NCBI GenBank assembly: GCA_004211235.1 | Contig: SEEY01000318.1 | Coordinates: forward strand, 1 to 5,322 | Direction: 5' to 3' | DNA length: 5,322 nucleotides | From: Rubrivivax sp. | GTDB lineage: Bacteria; Pseudomonadota; Gammaproteobacteria; Burkholderiales; Burkholderiaceae | Part shown: one piece after another, positions 1 to 4,705 of the stretch | Layout of the letters: every line of letters begins with the position of its first letter | Position numbering within the stretch: position 1 is the stretch's first letter | Made by a program: the position numbers and the translations under genes | Notes under the pieces: model-generated | The model's database searches: none | What the model saw: only the letters and a program-made list of their open reading frames with translations | What the model was told of the DNA's origin: nothing

Positions 1-1
1 G

Positions 2-310
2 GTGAAGGCCGGCGGCTACGCCCTTGTGCTGATGGACGTGCAGATGCCGGTCATGGACGGCCTCGATGCCACCCGCACGATCCGCAGCCTGCCGCAGGGC
101 GCCACCCTGCCCATCCTCGCGATGACGGCCAATGCCTTTGACGACGAACGCCAGCGCTGCCTGGACGCCGGCATGGACGATCACGTCGCCAAGCCGGTCG
201 TCGCCGAGCAGCTGTTCGCAACGCTCTACGACTGGCTGTCCGGGGCCCGGACCACGGCGAAGGGCAAGGGCAAGGGCAAGGGCAAGGGCGAGGGCAAGGG
301 CAAGGCCTGA
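2..310 (+). CDS. Receiver (REC) domain, C-terminal end of a probable hybrid sensor kinase or response regulator (5' partial)
   Basis: The open frame runs in from the left edge, so the GTG at base 2 is probably an internal valine and not the start. About 80 residues match the C-terminal two thirds of a CheY-like receiver domain. The phospho-acceptor Asp is at residue 12 in LMDVQMPVMDG, the switch Thr at 42 in MTAN, and the conserved Lys at 64 in AKPV. The DxQMPxMDG motif and the closing EQLFATLYDWL helix are typical of receiver domains at the end of hybrid histidine kinases, where the Asp takes phosphate from a His in a phosphorelay. The HPt or kinase part, if any, lies outside the window. After residue 86 the protein ends in an alternating Lys-Gly tail (one Glu), which is not part of the receiver fold. 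Family assignment is firm; hybrid kinase versus stand-alone regulator is inference. Confidence 0.88.
   Translation: MKAGGYALVLMDVQMPVMDGLDATRTIRSLPQGATLPILAMTANAFDDERQRCLDAGMDDHVAKPVVAEQLFATLYDWLSGARTTAKGKGKGKGKGEGKGKA
260..304 (+). repeat. 6-bp tandem repeat (AAGGGC)n coding a Lys-Gly tail
   Basis: Five perfect AAGGGC units (260-289) are followed by one GAGGGC variant (290-295), one more AAGGGC (296-301) and a partial AAG unit. The stretch encodes KGKGKGKGKGEGKGK at the very end of the receiver protein. Each unit is two codons, so gain or loss of units by slippage would change tail length without shifting the frame. A basic, flexible tail could bind nucleic acid or membrane phosphates, but nothing in the sequence shows that. 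Confidence 0.9.
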
Positions 311-318
311 CCGGCCTT
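302..318. terminator. Short inverted repeat across two convergent stop codons, possible bidirectional terminator
   Basis: AAGGCC (302-307) and GGCCTT (313-318) are perfect 6-bp arms around a 5-nt loop. They span the stop codon of the receiver protein (308-310) and most of the stop codon of the carbonic anhydrase (317-319). The convergent position suits a shared terminator, but the stem is short and no T-run follows on either strand, so this is weak. Confidence 0.22.
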
Positions 319-1201
319 ACTGGCTTTCCTTGATGAGCCGCCCCGAGCCGGCCTGCAGCGGCCGGGCATTCATCGGGTAGAGCCGCGCGAAGACGCTGAT
401 CTGCTGCGCCGTCATCGGCATCGGCTGGCGCAGCACCATCCACAGCACGCCCTCGCTGCAGGGCGGTGTCGTCAGCGATCCCATGTAGGTGAAGTAACCG
501 CGGTTCTGCGGCAGCAGCTGCGTCAGGTCGATCTGCGCCTGCGCCTGCACGGCCTCGCCCTTCTCCAGCGGCAGGTTGGCCCAGACCGTCTGCAGCAGCG
601 GCTGCGGCTGGTTGTCCGCGCCGCGCTCCAGCAGCACGGCGACGACGGCCAGCTTGCCCGCCGCGTCCTTGTGCACGAGGTGGGCCACCATGTCGAACTG
701 CTTGCCGTTGACGCGTTCCTCGCTCGGCCGGTGGAAGTGGAACTGCAGCAGCTCGTAGCGCCTGCCCATCACCGTGAGACCGTTGCCGGGCGCGACATTG
801 ACCTGCACCGTGTGGCCGTTGTCGATCACCGAGAAGCCGCTGGGCCGGTAGTCGAAGGCGATCTTCTCCAGGTCGACGCCGATGCCTTCGCGGATGTCGA
901 TGGGGCTCTGGCGCGTGCCGACCGCGCAGAGCTTGTTGTCGGGCGACAGCTCGGCCCAGCGGTCGGCGCCGACGTCGCCGGCATAGCCCCAATGCGCCTG
1001 CTTCTCCGCTTTGCCGACGTCCGCCTTCACGGCCCTCGCCGGCGGCCGCGGCGCCGCCTTGGCGGTCACGGCGCCCTCGGGCTTGGTGGCCAGGCGCTCC
1101 GTCAGACGTTGGCGCAACTGCTCGACCGGCTCCTTGATGTCCTGCGCCCGGGCAGTCGCCAGCGCCAGGATCGAGGCGGCAAGGGTCAGCGTCTTTTTCA
1201 T
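317..1201 (-). CDS. cah: Exported alpha-class carbonic anhydrase
   Basis: Catalyses CO2 + H2O to bicarbonate + H+ in the periplasm. It is 294 aa from the ATG at 1201. The start MKKTLTLAASILALATARA is a Sec signal peptide with a likely cut after Ala19. Residues 20-69 form a charged, Ala/Pro-rich linker, and the alpha-CA domain starts at HWGY (70-73). By alignment to human CA II, zinc ligands are His155 and His157 (QFHFH) and His174 (AHLVH). The proton-shuttle His is 130 (DNGHT), and the gatekeeper pair is Glu161 with Thr244 (LTTPPC). Cys92 and Cys248 sit where bacterial and secreted alpha-CAs form a disulfide. All key residues are present, so it should be active. The ATG at 1201 is preferred for its weak GGA ribosome site 5 nt upstream; an ATG at 1207 and a GTG at 1255 are in frame, and the latter would bury the signal peptide. 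It converges on the receiver gene and diverges from the xylanase. Confidence 0.93.
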   Translation of the reverse strand: MKKTLTLAASILALATARAQDIKEPVEQLRQRLTERLATKPEGAVTAKAAPRPPARAVKADVGKAEKQAHWGYAGDVGADRWAELSPDNKLCAVGTRQSPIDIREGIGVDLEKIAFDYRPSGFSVIDNGHTVQVNVAPGNGLTVMGRRYELLQFHFHRPSEERVNGKQFDMVAHLVHKDAAGKLAVVAVLLERGADNQPQPLLQTVWANLPLEKGEAVQAQAQIDLTQLLPQNRGYFTYMGSLTTPPCSEGVLWMVLRQPMPMTAQQISVFARLYPMNARPLQAGSGRLIKESQ

Positions 1202-1232
1202 GCTCATCCGGTTGATTTCGGCTGCCACGGCG

Positions 1233-1246
1233 CCGGCTTGAGCCGG
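1233..1246 (-). other. Small hairpin in the carbonic anhydrase leader
   Basis: CCGGCT (1233-1238) and AGCCGG (1241-1246) are perfect inverted arms with a 2-nt spacer, about 30 nt upstream of the chosen carbonic anhydrase start. As RNA the tight spacer would force a shorter 5-bp stem with a 4-nt loop. A role in translation or mRNA stability is possible but not shown. Confidence 0.3.
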
Positions 1247-1263
1247 ACTGGCCACGTCGCGAT

Positions 1264-1277
1264 GGATAGCGCTATCA
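1264..1277. promoter_or_regulatory. Candidate LacI-family operator 1
   Basis: GGATAGCGCTATCA contains the perfect 12-bp palindrome GATAGCGCTATC (1265-1276) with the central CG typical of LacI-family operators. It lies in the divergent region between the carbonic anhydrase and the xylanase. The 10-mer GCGCTATCAA of its right half recurs at 1367-1376. From memory, it matches 11 of 14 positions of the xylan box TGGTAGCGCTAACA described for Xanthomonas XylR. No regulator gene is present in the window. Confidence 0.45.
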
Positions 1278-1301
1278 AGGTAAACAAGGCGGACAAGCTA
1301 T

Positions 1302-1315
1302 TGATTTGTTTATCA
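1302..1315. promoter_or_regulatory. Weak third operator-like site
   Basis: TGATTTGTTTATCA has TGAT and ATCA arms with the same 14-bp spacing as the two better sites but lacks the GCGC core. It lies in the AT-richest part of the region. It may equally be promoter-proximal AT-rich DNA, so it is kept only as a weak site. Confidence 0.2.
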
Positions 1316-1347
1316 GCGTAAACGAGCTCCACCCCGCCGCCCCAGTC

Positions 1348-1376
1348 TTCATACATTGCGCTGGTTGCGCTATCAA
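1348..1376 (+). promoter_or_regulatory. Candidate sigma-70 promoter of the xylanase gene
   Basis: TTCATA (1348-1353) and TATCAA (1371-1376) are 17 bp apart, each matching 4 of 6 consensus bases. Transcription would start near 1383, about 55 nt before the xylanase start codon. The candidate operator at 1362-1375 covers the spacer and -10 element, a classic position for repression. The motif matches alone are weak. I see no convincing promoter for the carbonic anhydrase on the other strand. Confidence 0.3.
1362..1375. promoter_or_regulatory. Candidate LacI-family operator 2
   Basis: TGGTTGCGCTATCA is an imperfect palindrome (5 of 7 base pairs) with the central GCGC. Its right half and flank repeat the 10-mer of operator 1, with centres 98 bp apart. 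It matches 12 of 14 positions of the Xanthomonas xylan box as I recall it. It overlaps the candidate xylanase -10 element. Confidence 0.42.
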
Positions 1377-1424
1377 TCACGATTCGCGACGCATTCACCG
1401 GCCTCGATGCCGGCGGCAAGAAAA

Positions 1425-1429
1425 AAGGA
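1425..1429 (+). promoter_or_regulatory. Ribosome binding site that fixes the xylanase start
   Basis: AAGGA ends 7 nt before the ATG at 1437, ideal spacing. This start gives an immediate signal peptide. The upstream in-frame TTG at 1356 would put 27 polar and basic residues in front of it. Confidence 0.8.
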
Positions 1430-1436
1430 TGGAGAC

Positions 1437-3833
1437 ATGTTCGGCTTGATCAAGTCATGGCGCGCCGCAGGCGCGTTGCTTCTCGGACTCTGCGCGACCT
1501 CGGCGCAGGCGCAGCTGAACGCGACCTGGGAGGACGGCTCGCTGCAGGGCTTCGGCCCCTTCGGCAATGTCACGCTCAGCAACAGCGCCGCCGCCGCGCA
1601 TACCGGCGCGCGCAGTCTGCTGACGACCGGCCGCACAGCCACCTTCAACGGCCCCAGCGTCAACCTGACGAACAAGCTGCTGCCCAACGCGACCTACCAG
1701 ATCACCGCCTGGGCACGGCTGCCGGCCGGCACGCCCGCCACGCAGGTCAAGCTGTCCATGCAGCGCACCGCCGGCGGTTCGACCAGCTATGAAAGCGTGG
1801 GCTCCAGCGCCGCCACCGGCGTGACGGACAGCGGCTGGACGCAGATCACCGGCCTCTACGCCTTTGCCGAACCGGCGCCCACCAGCCTCGTCCTCTACAT
1901 CGAGTCCAGCAGCGCCACGGCGCCCTACTACGTCGACGACGTGACCGTCACGCTGATCTCGGGCGCCTCCGGCCTGCCACCCAACACCAACGGCCTGTCG
2001 TCCAACTTCGAGGGCGGCACGCAGGGCTGGTTCGGCCGCGGCGCCACGGTCGCGACAAGCAGCGAAAGCGCCCACGGCGGCAGCCAGGCGCTGCTGTCCA
2101 CGGCGCGCGCAGGCACCTGGGCCGGCCCCGCATATGACGTCACGAACGTCATGTTCAACGGCTCGACCTACAAGGTCAGCCTGTGGGCCAGGCTGCCCGC
2201 CAGCGCGGGTGCTGCGACCTCGCAGGTCAAGCTCAGCCTGGAGCGCGTGGCCGGCACGATCACGACCTATCACACCGTCGTCAACAGCACGGCGGTCGGA
2301 TCGGGCAGCTGGGTGCGCCTGCAGGGCACCTACCCGGTCGCCCTGGCGAACACCAGCCTGACGCTCTACGTCGAGTCGGGCGACCAACTCCCGCTGCTCA
2401 TCGACGACGTGCAGGTCAGCTATGTGCCGCCGCCCAGCATCGAAGCCAACCTGCCGTCGCTCGCGCAGAGCCAGCTGGCCTATTTCCCCATCGGCACCAT
2501 CGCCTACAACGGCGGCATCAGCGGCGTGCAGGGCGACCTCGTCACCAAGCACTTCAACAGCCTGGTGTCCGAGAACGACATGAAATGGGGCTCGCTGCAG
2601 GCCCAGCAGGGCGTCTTCACATACGCCAATGCCGACACGCAGGTGGCCTATGCCAAGTCCAGGGGCCTGAAGCTGCGCGGCCACACGCTGGCCTGGCATG
2701 AGCAGGTGCCGGCCTGGGTCTTCCAGGACGCCAACGGCGCCGCGCTGACACCCTCGCCCGCTTCCAAGGCGCTGGTACTGCAACGCGAGGTGGACCACAT
2801 CACCGCGGTGCTCAACCACTTCGCCCCCAACGTCGCCAGCTTCTACGCCTGGGACGTCGCCAACGAGGTCATCGATCCCTCGCAGGCCGACTGCATGCGC
2901 AAGAGCAACTGGTACCTGCTGACGGGCACCGACTTCATCGACACCGCCTTCCGCACCGCCCGCGCGCTGCTGCCGGCCCACGTCAAGCTGTACTACAACG
3001 ACTACAGCACCACCGATGCGCCCAAGCTCGCCTGCATCCACAAGCTGGTGGCCGGCCTGAAGGCGCGCGGCGTGCCCATCGACGGCGTCGGCCACCAGAT
3101 GCATATCTCGCTGGGCTACCCGTCGCCTGCCGCGGTCGGCAACATGGTGCGCTCGCTGGCCACGGCCTTTCCCGGCCTGTCGCAGCAGGTCACCGAGATG
3201 GACATCAAGGTCAGCGACAACGGGCCGTTCTACGCCACGTACGAAGACATCCCGGCGTCCGTTCACGCCCAGCTCGGCTACGCCTGGCGCAACTACTTCA
3301 ACACCTTCCGCCAGCTCAACGGCCTCATCGACTCGGTGACCATCTGGGGGCAGGCCGACAACCACACCTGGCTCACCACCGGCTCGCGTGCCGAGGCGCC
3401 GCTGCTGTTCGACCAGTCGCTGAAGGCCAAGCCGGCCTACTGGGGCATCGTCGACCCGTTGCAGCTGCCGGGCATCAACCTCACCGGCAGCATCGCGAGC
3501 AAGAGCGGCACGGCGGATGCGCGCCTCTGGACGCTCGTCTTCAGCAACGCCGGCCCGGGCACCGCCTACGGTGTGCGCCTGGCCGGCCTGACGCTGCGCC
3601 AGACCGGCGGCGCGGCCTGCACGCCGGTCGTAAAGACCGCCTTCCCGGTCTCACTGGGCGACATCGCCTCGGGCACGGCGGCCAGCACCGGCGTGACCAT
3701 CGACTTCACCGGCTGCCCGGCCCTCGCGGCGTTCGCGGTCGACGCGCCCTTCAACGCCGCCAACGGCTGGCACGGCGACCCGGCCAAGGGCTCGCCCGCG
3801 CTGACCATCAGCCGCAGCAACCAGTTCCGCTGA
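1437..3833 (+). CDS. Secreted modular GH10 endo-beta-1,4-xylanase (CBM22-CBM22-GH10-unknown module)
   Basis: Cleaves internal beta-1,4 bonds of xylan outside the cell by a retaining mechanism. It is 798 aa. A Sec signal peptide runs to AQA (cut after Ala25). Two CBM22-like beta-sandwich modules follow at about 28-174 and 187-330, each with the WAR(L)P strand, a late LYxES and a closing DDVxV. The GH10 barrel spans about 339-675 with ENDMKW (379-384), HTLAWH (416-421), the acid/base Glu477 in WDVANE, the nucleophile Glu587 in TEMDI, and the late WG at 637-638. The two Glu are 110 residues apart, normal for GH10. Residues ~684-798 form another module, probably beta-sandwich, with Cys728 and Cys760; I cannot name it. 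Cys19 in the signal peptide is preceded by Leu, so it is not a lipobox. The enzyme has no PEP-CTERM signal. It is probably co-transcribed with the next gene and controlled from the operator-rich upstream region. Confidence 0.95.
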   Translation: MFGLIKSWRAAGALLLGLCATSAQAQLNATWEDGSLQGFGPFGNVTLSNSAAAAHTGARSLLTTGRTATFNGPSVNLTNKLLPNATYQITAWARLPAGTPATQVKLSMQRTAGGSTSYESVGSSAATGVTDSGWTQITGLYAFAEPAPTSLVLYIESSSATAPYYVDDVTVTLISGASGLPPNTNGLSSNFEGGTQGWFGRGATVATSSESAHGGSQALLSTARAGTWAGPAYDVTNVMFNGSTYKVSLWARLPASAGAATSQVKLSLERVAGTITTYHTVVNSTAVGSGSWVRLQGTYPVALANTSLTLYVESGDQLPLLIDDVQVSYVPPPSIEANLPSLAQSQLAYFPIGTIAYNGGISGVQGDLVTKHFNSLVSENDMKWGSLQAQQGVFTYANADTQVAYAKSRGLKLRGHTLAWHEQVPAWVFQDANGAALTPSPASKALVLQREVDHITAVLNHFAPNVASFYAWDVANEVIDPSQADCMRKSNWYLLTGTDFIDTAFRTARALLPAHVKLYYNDYSTTDAPKLACIHKLVAGLKARGVPIDGVGHQMHISLGYPSPAAVGNMVRSLATAFPGLSQQVTEMDIKVSDNGPFYATYEDIPASVHAQLGYAWRNYFNTFRQLNGLIDSVTIWGQADNHTWLTTGSRAEAPLLFDQSLKAKPAYWGIVDPLQLPGINLTGSIASKSGTADARLWTLVFSNAGPGTAYGVRLAGLTLRQTGGAACTPVVKTAFPVSLGDIASGTAASTGVTIDFTGCPALAAFAVDAPFNAANGWHGDPAKGSPALTISRSNQFR

Positions 3834-3869
3834 CACGCCACCCAACGACGACAAGCCACAAGACCCATC

Positions 3870-4436
3870 ATGAAAAAAAGCAACTTCAAACTGCTCTGCG
3901 CGGCCGCCGCCACGCTGCTCACCACCGCCGCTGTCACAGCCGCACACGCGGCCGTGCTGACGCTGTCTCCCGCCGCCCTCGGCGGCCACCCGGGCGAGAC
4001 GTCCGGCTGGGGCTTCTCGCTTCTCAACGACGACGCCGCCAACTACCTGCTCGTCACCGGCACCGAGTTCACGCTGCCACCGGCTTCGGCCTTCGGCGCC
4101 TATGCCGACCTGCTGGCCTCGCGGCCCGACTGGGTCGTGCTGGCGCCGCTGGCCACGTTGACGGAGGCGTATGACGCCGTGCTGCGCAGCGGCATCGGCG
4201 AATTCACCTTCGCGCCGTCGGCCGACGGCCGGCTGGACGGCCAGGTGGCGCTGCATTACGCGCTGTTCTCGGCCGACCCGAATGGCCGCGATTTCGACCC
4301 GGACCAGAGCCTCGTCGACCCTGACGCGACCGTGTTCGCCGGCGCCAGCGCGACGGCGCTGCCCGAGCCCGGCACGCTGGCGCTGGTGGGCCTCGCGGGC
4401 CTGCTGGCCCTGCGCAGCCGCCGCAGGAAAGACTAG
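3870..4436 (+). CDS. PEP-CTERM sorting-domain secreted protein of unknown function
   Basis: 188 aa, with signals at both ends. The N-terminus (1-27) is a Sec signal peptide with a likely cut after AHA (25-27). The C-terminus is a textbook PEP-CTERM tail: Pro165-Glu166-Pro167, a short Ala/Leu/Gly transmembrane stretch (168-181), then the basic end RSRRRKD. Such proteins are known substrates of exosortase (EpsH/XrtA), tied to exopolysaccharide and biofilm export in Gram-negative bacteria. The mature middle part (28-160) is Ala/Leu/Asp-rich with no cysteine. It resembles short uncharacterised PEP-CTERM proteins by its GFSLLND, YLLVTGTEF and FSADPNG segments, but I recognise no catalytic motif. 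It starts 36 bp after the xylanase stop on the same strand. No exosortase is in the window. No strong ribosome site precedes the ATG, and translation may depend on the upstream gene. The TAG stop lies in the CTAG that bounds the folded element. Confidence 0.87.
   Translation: MKKSNFKLLCAAAATLLTTAAVTAAHAAVLTLSPAALGGHPGETSGWGFSLLNDDAANYLLVTGTEFTLPPASAFGAYADLLASRPDWVVLAPLATLTEAYDAVLRSGIGEFTFAPSADGRLDGQVALHYALFSADPNGRDFDPDQSLVDPDATVFAGASATALPEPGTLALVGLAGLLALRSRRRKD
4433..4436. repeat. CTAG, left candidate target-site duplication
   Basis: CTAG here includes the TAG stop of the PEP-CTERM gene and is matched by CTAG at 4702-4705 on the far side of the folded element. CTAG is its own reverse complement, so the sequence alone cannot tell a target-site duplication from the outermost bases of the inverted repeat. 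Confidence 0.5.
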
Positions 4437-4466
4437 GAGCCTATCGGCCTTGGGGTCGGGTGCGCG
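4433..4466. repeat. Left arm of the 34-bp outer inverted repeat
   Basis: Pairs with 4672-4705 at 32 of 34 positions. The mismatches are at 4443 (A) and 4448 (C). The key shared run is CTTGGGGTCGGGTGCGCG at the inner end. Pairing stops abruptly outside: base 4432 (A) does not pair with 4706 (C). Confidence 0.93.
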
Positions 4467-4564
4467 CCGGGGAGAGTTGCGGGGCGAGGCAAGGCGCCGA
4501 CGAGGCGTGGGATTGGCCCCCACAACGAGTCGGCAACGCCGAATCGCCCCGCAAATCTCCCCGG
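4467..4564. repeat. Hairpin A of the folded element (98 nt)
   Basis: Outer arms 4467-4487 and 4544-4564 pair at 20 of 21 positions, with one mismatch at 4476. Further in, GCCGAC (4496-4501) pairs with GTCGGC (4529-4534), and GTGGG (4507-4511) pairs with CCCAC (4519-4523) around the 7-nt loop ATTGGCC. The parts between are internal loops with partial pairing. Arms of this length and identity cannot be chance. Confidence 0.93.
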
Positions 4565-4573
4565 CCCTTCGGG
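4565..4573. repeat. Central mini-hairpin CCCTTCGGG
   Basis: CCC and GGG flank TTC, filling exactly the gap between the two large hairpins. Its centre, base 4569, is the midpoint of the whole 273-bp structure. Confidence 0.6.
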
Positions 4574-4671
4574 TTGGGCCTGCAAGGGGGCTGATCCGTC
4601 GTTGCAAATGCTCGCTGGACATTGAGTCCAGCTCCGCTTTGCGCCTAGGCTGAGCCCCCTTGCAGGCCCAA
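4574..4671. repeat. Hairpin B of the folded element (98 nt)
   Basis: Outer arms 4574-4592 and 4653-4671 pair perfectly over 19 bp (TTGGGCCTGCAAGGGGGCT on the left). Further in, GCAAA (4604-4608) can pair with TTTGC (4638-4642). The tip is a 7-bp stem GCTGGAC (4614-4620) with GTCCAGC (4626-4632) around ATTGA. Its sequence is unrelated to hairpin A although the length is the same. Confidence 0.93.
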
Positions 4672-4705
4672 CGCGCACCCGACCCCAAGCCCGACAGGCT
4701 CCTAG
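4672..4705. repeat. Right arm of the 34-bp outer inverted repeat
   Basis: Reverse complement of 4433-4466 with two mismatches. It follows the last base of hairpin B directly and ends in CTAG, which holds the TAG stop (read on the minus strand) of the transporter gene. A second CTAG follows immediately at 4706-4709. Confidence 0.93.

Larger units (their letters stand above)
4437..4701. mobile_element. Symmetric multi-hairpin palindromic element, candidate non-autonomous MITE
   Basis: This non-coding block between two convergent genes has terminal inverted repeats beginning GAGCCT, two internal hairpins and a central mini-hairpin. Counting the CTAG boundaries, segment lengths are 34-98-9-98-34, and every junction abuts the next with no unpaired base between them. 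It encodes no plausible protein and no transposase; the frames open across it are by-products of GC-rich palindromes. CTAG on each side looks like a 4-bp target duplication, a type known for some IS5-group elements (YTAR targets). A mobile origin is inference from terminal repeats plus flanking CTAG; a structured bidirectional terminator or RNA is the alternative. I do not recognise a named repeat family. Confidence 0.6.

Noticed and set aside
51..992. A 313-codon minus-strand frame overlapping the carbonic anhydrase and the receiver gene
   Set aside because: It is Arg/Ala/Pro-rich without motifs and lies one frame off the real carbonic anhydrase.
1202..1255. GTG start for the carbonic anhydrase at 1255
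   Set aside because: It would place 18 residues before a complete signal peptide and runs through the leader hairpin.
1398..1413. CCGGC/GCCGG inverted repeat in the xylanase leader as a riboswitch or attenuator
   Set aside because: It is a 5-bp stem with a 6-nt loop, too small and common in GC-rich DNA to support a call.
1356..1436. TTG start for the xylanase at 1356
   Set aside because: It lacks a ribosome site and adds 27 non-signal residues. The ATG at 1437 has AAGGA at ideal spacing.
1437..1493. Lipoprotein signal in the xylanase (Cys19 after LLLGL)
   Set aside because: The residue before Cys is Leu, where a lipobox needs Gly, Ala or Ser. A standard AQA cleavage site follows.
1455..3365. 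A 636-codon open frame on the minus strand under the xylanase
   Set aside because: It is a mirror of GC-rich codon use. Its protein is low-complexity Gly/Ala/Arg/Val text with no domain, while the plus strand has a clear GH10 with catalytic residues.
3651..4688. Minus-strand frame across the PEP-CTERM gene and the folded element, plus a shorter frame at 4433-4678
   Set aside because: Composition is Arg/Gly/Ala-rich and the frames run through the hairpins, whose palindromes lack stops by composition. No protein family is visible.
4433..4705. Retron, tRNA, CRISPR or integron attC interpretation of the folded element
   Set aside because: There is no reverse transcriptase or integrase nearby, no tRNA arms or anticodon, no repeat-spacer pattern, and no attC core sites. 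The arms are too long and too perfect for these.
4433..4705. A plain rho-independent terminator
   Set aside because: No T-run follows any stem on either strand, and 273 bp with three stems far exceeds a terminator. It may still stop transcription from both sides.
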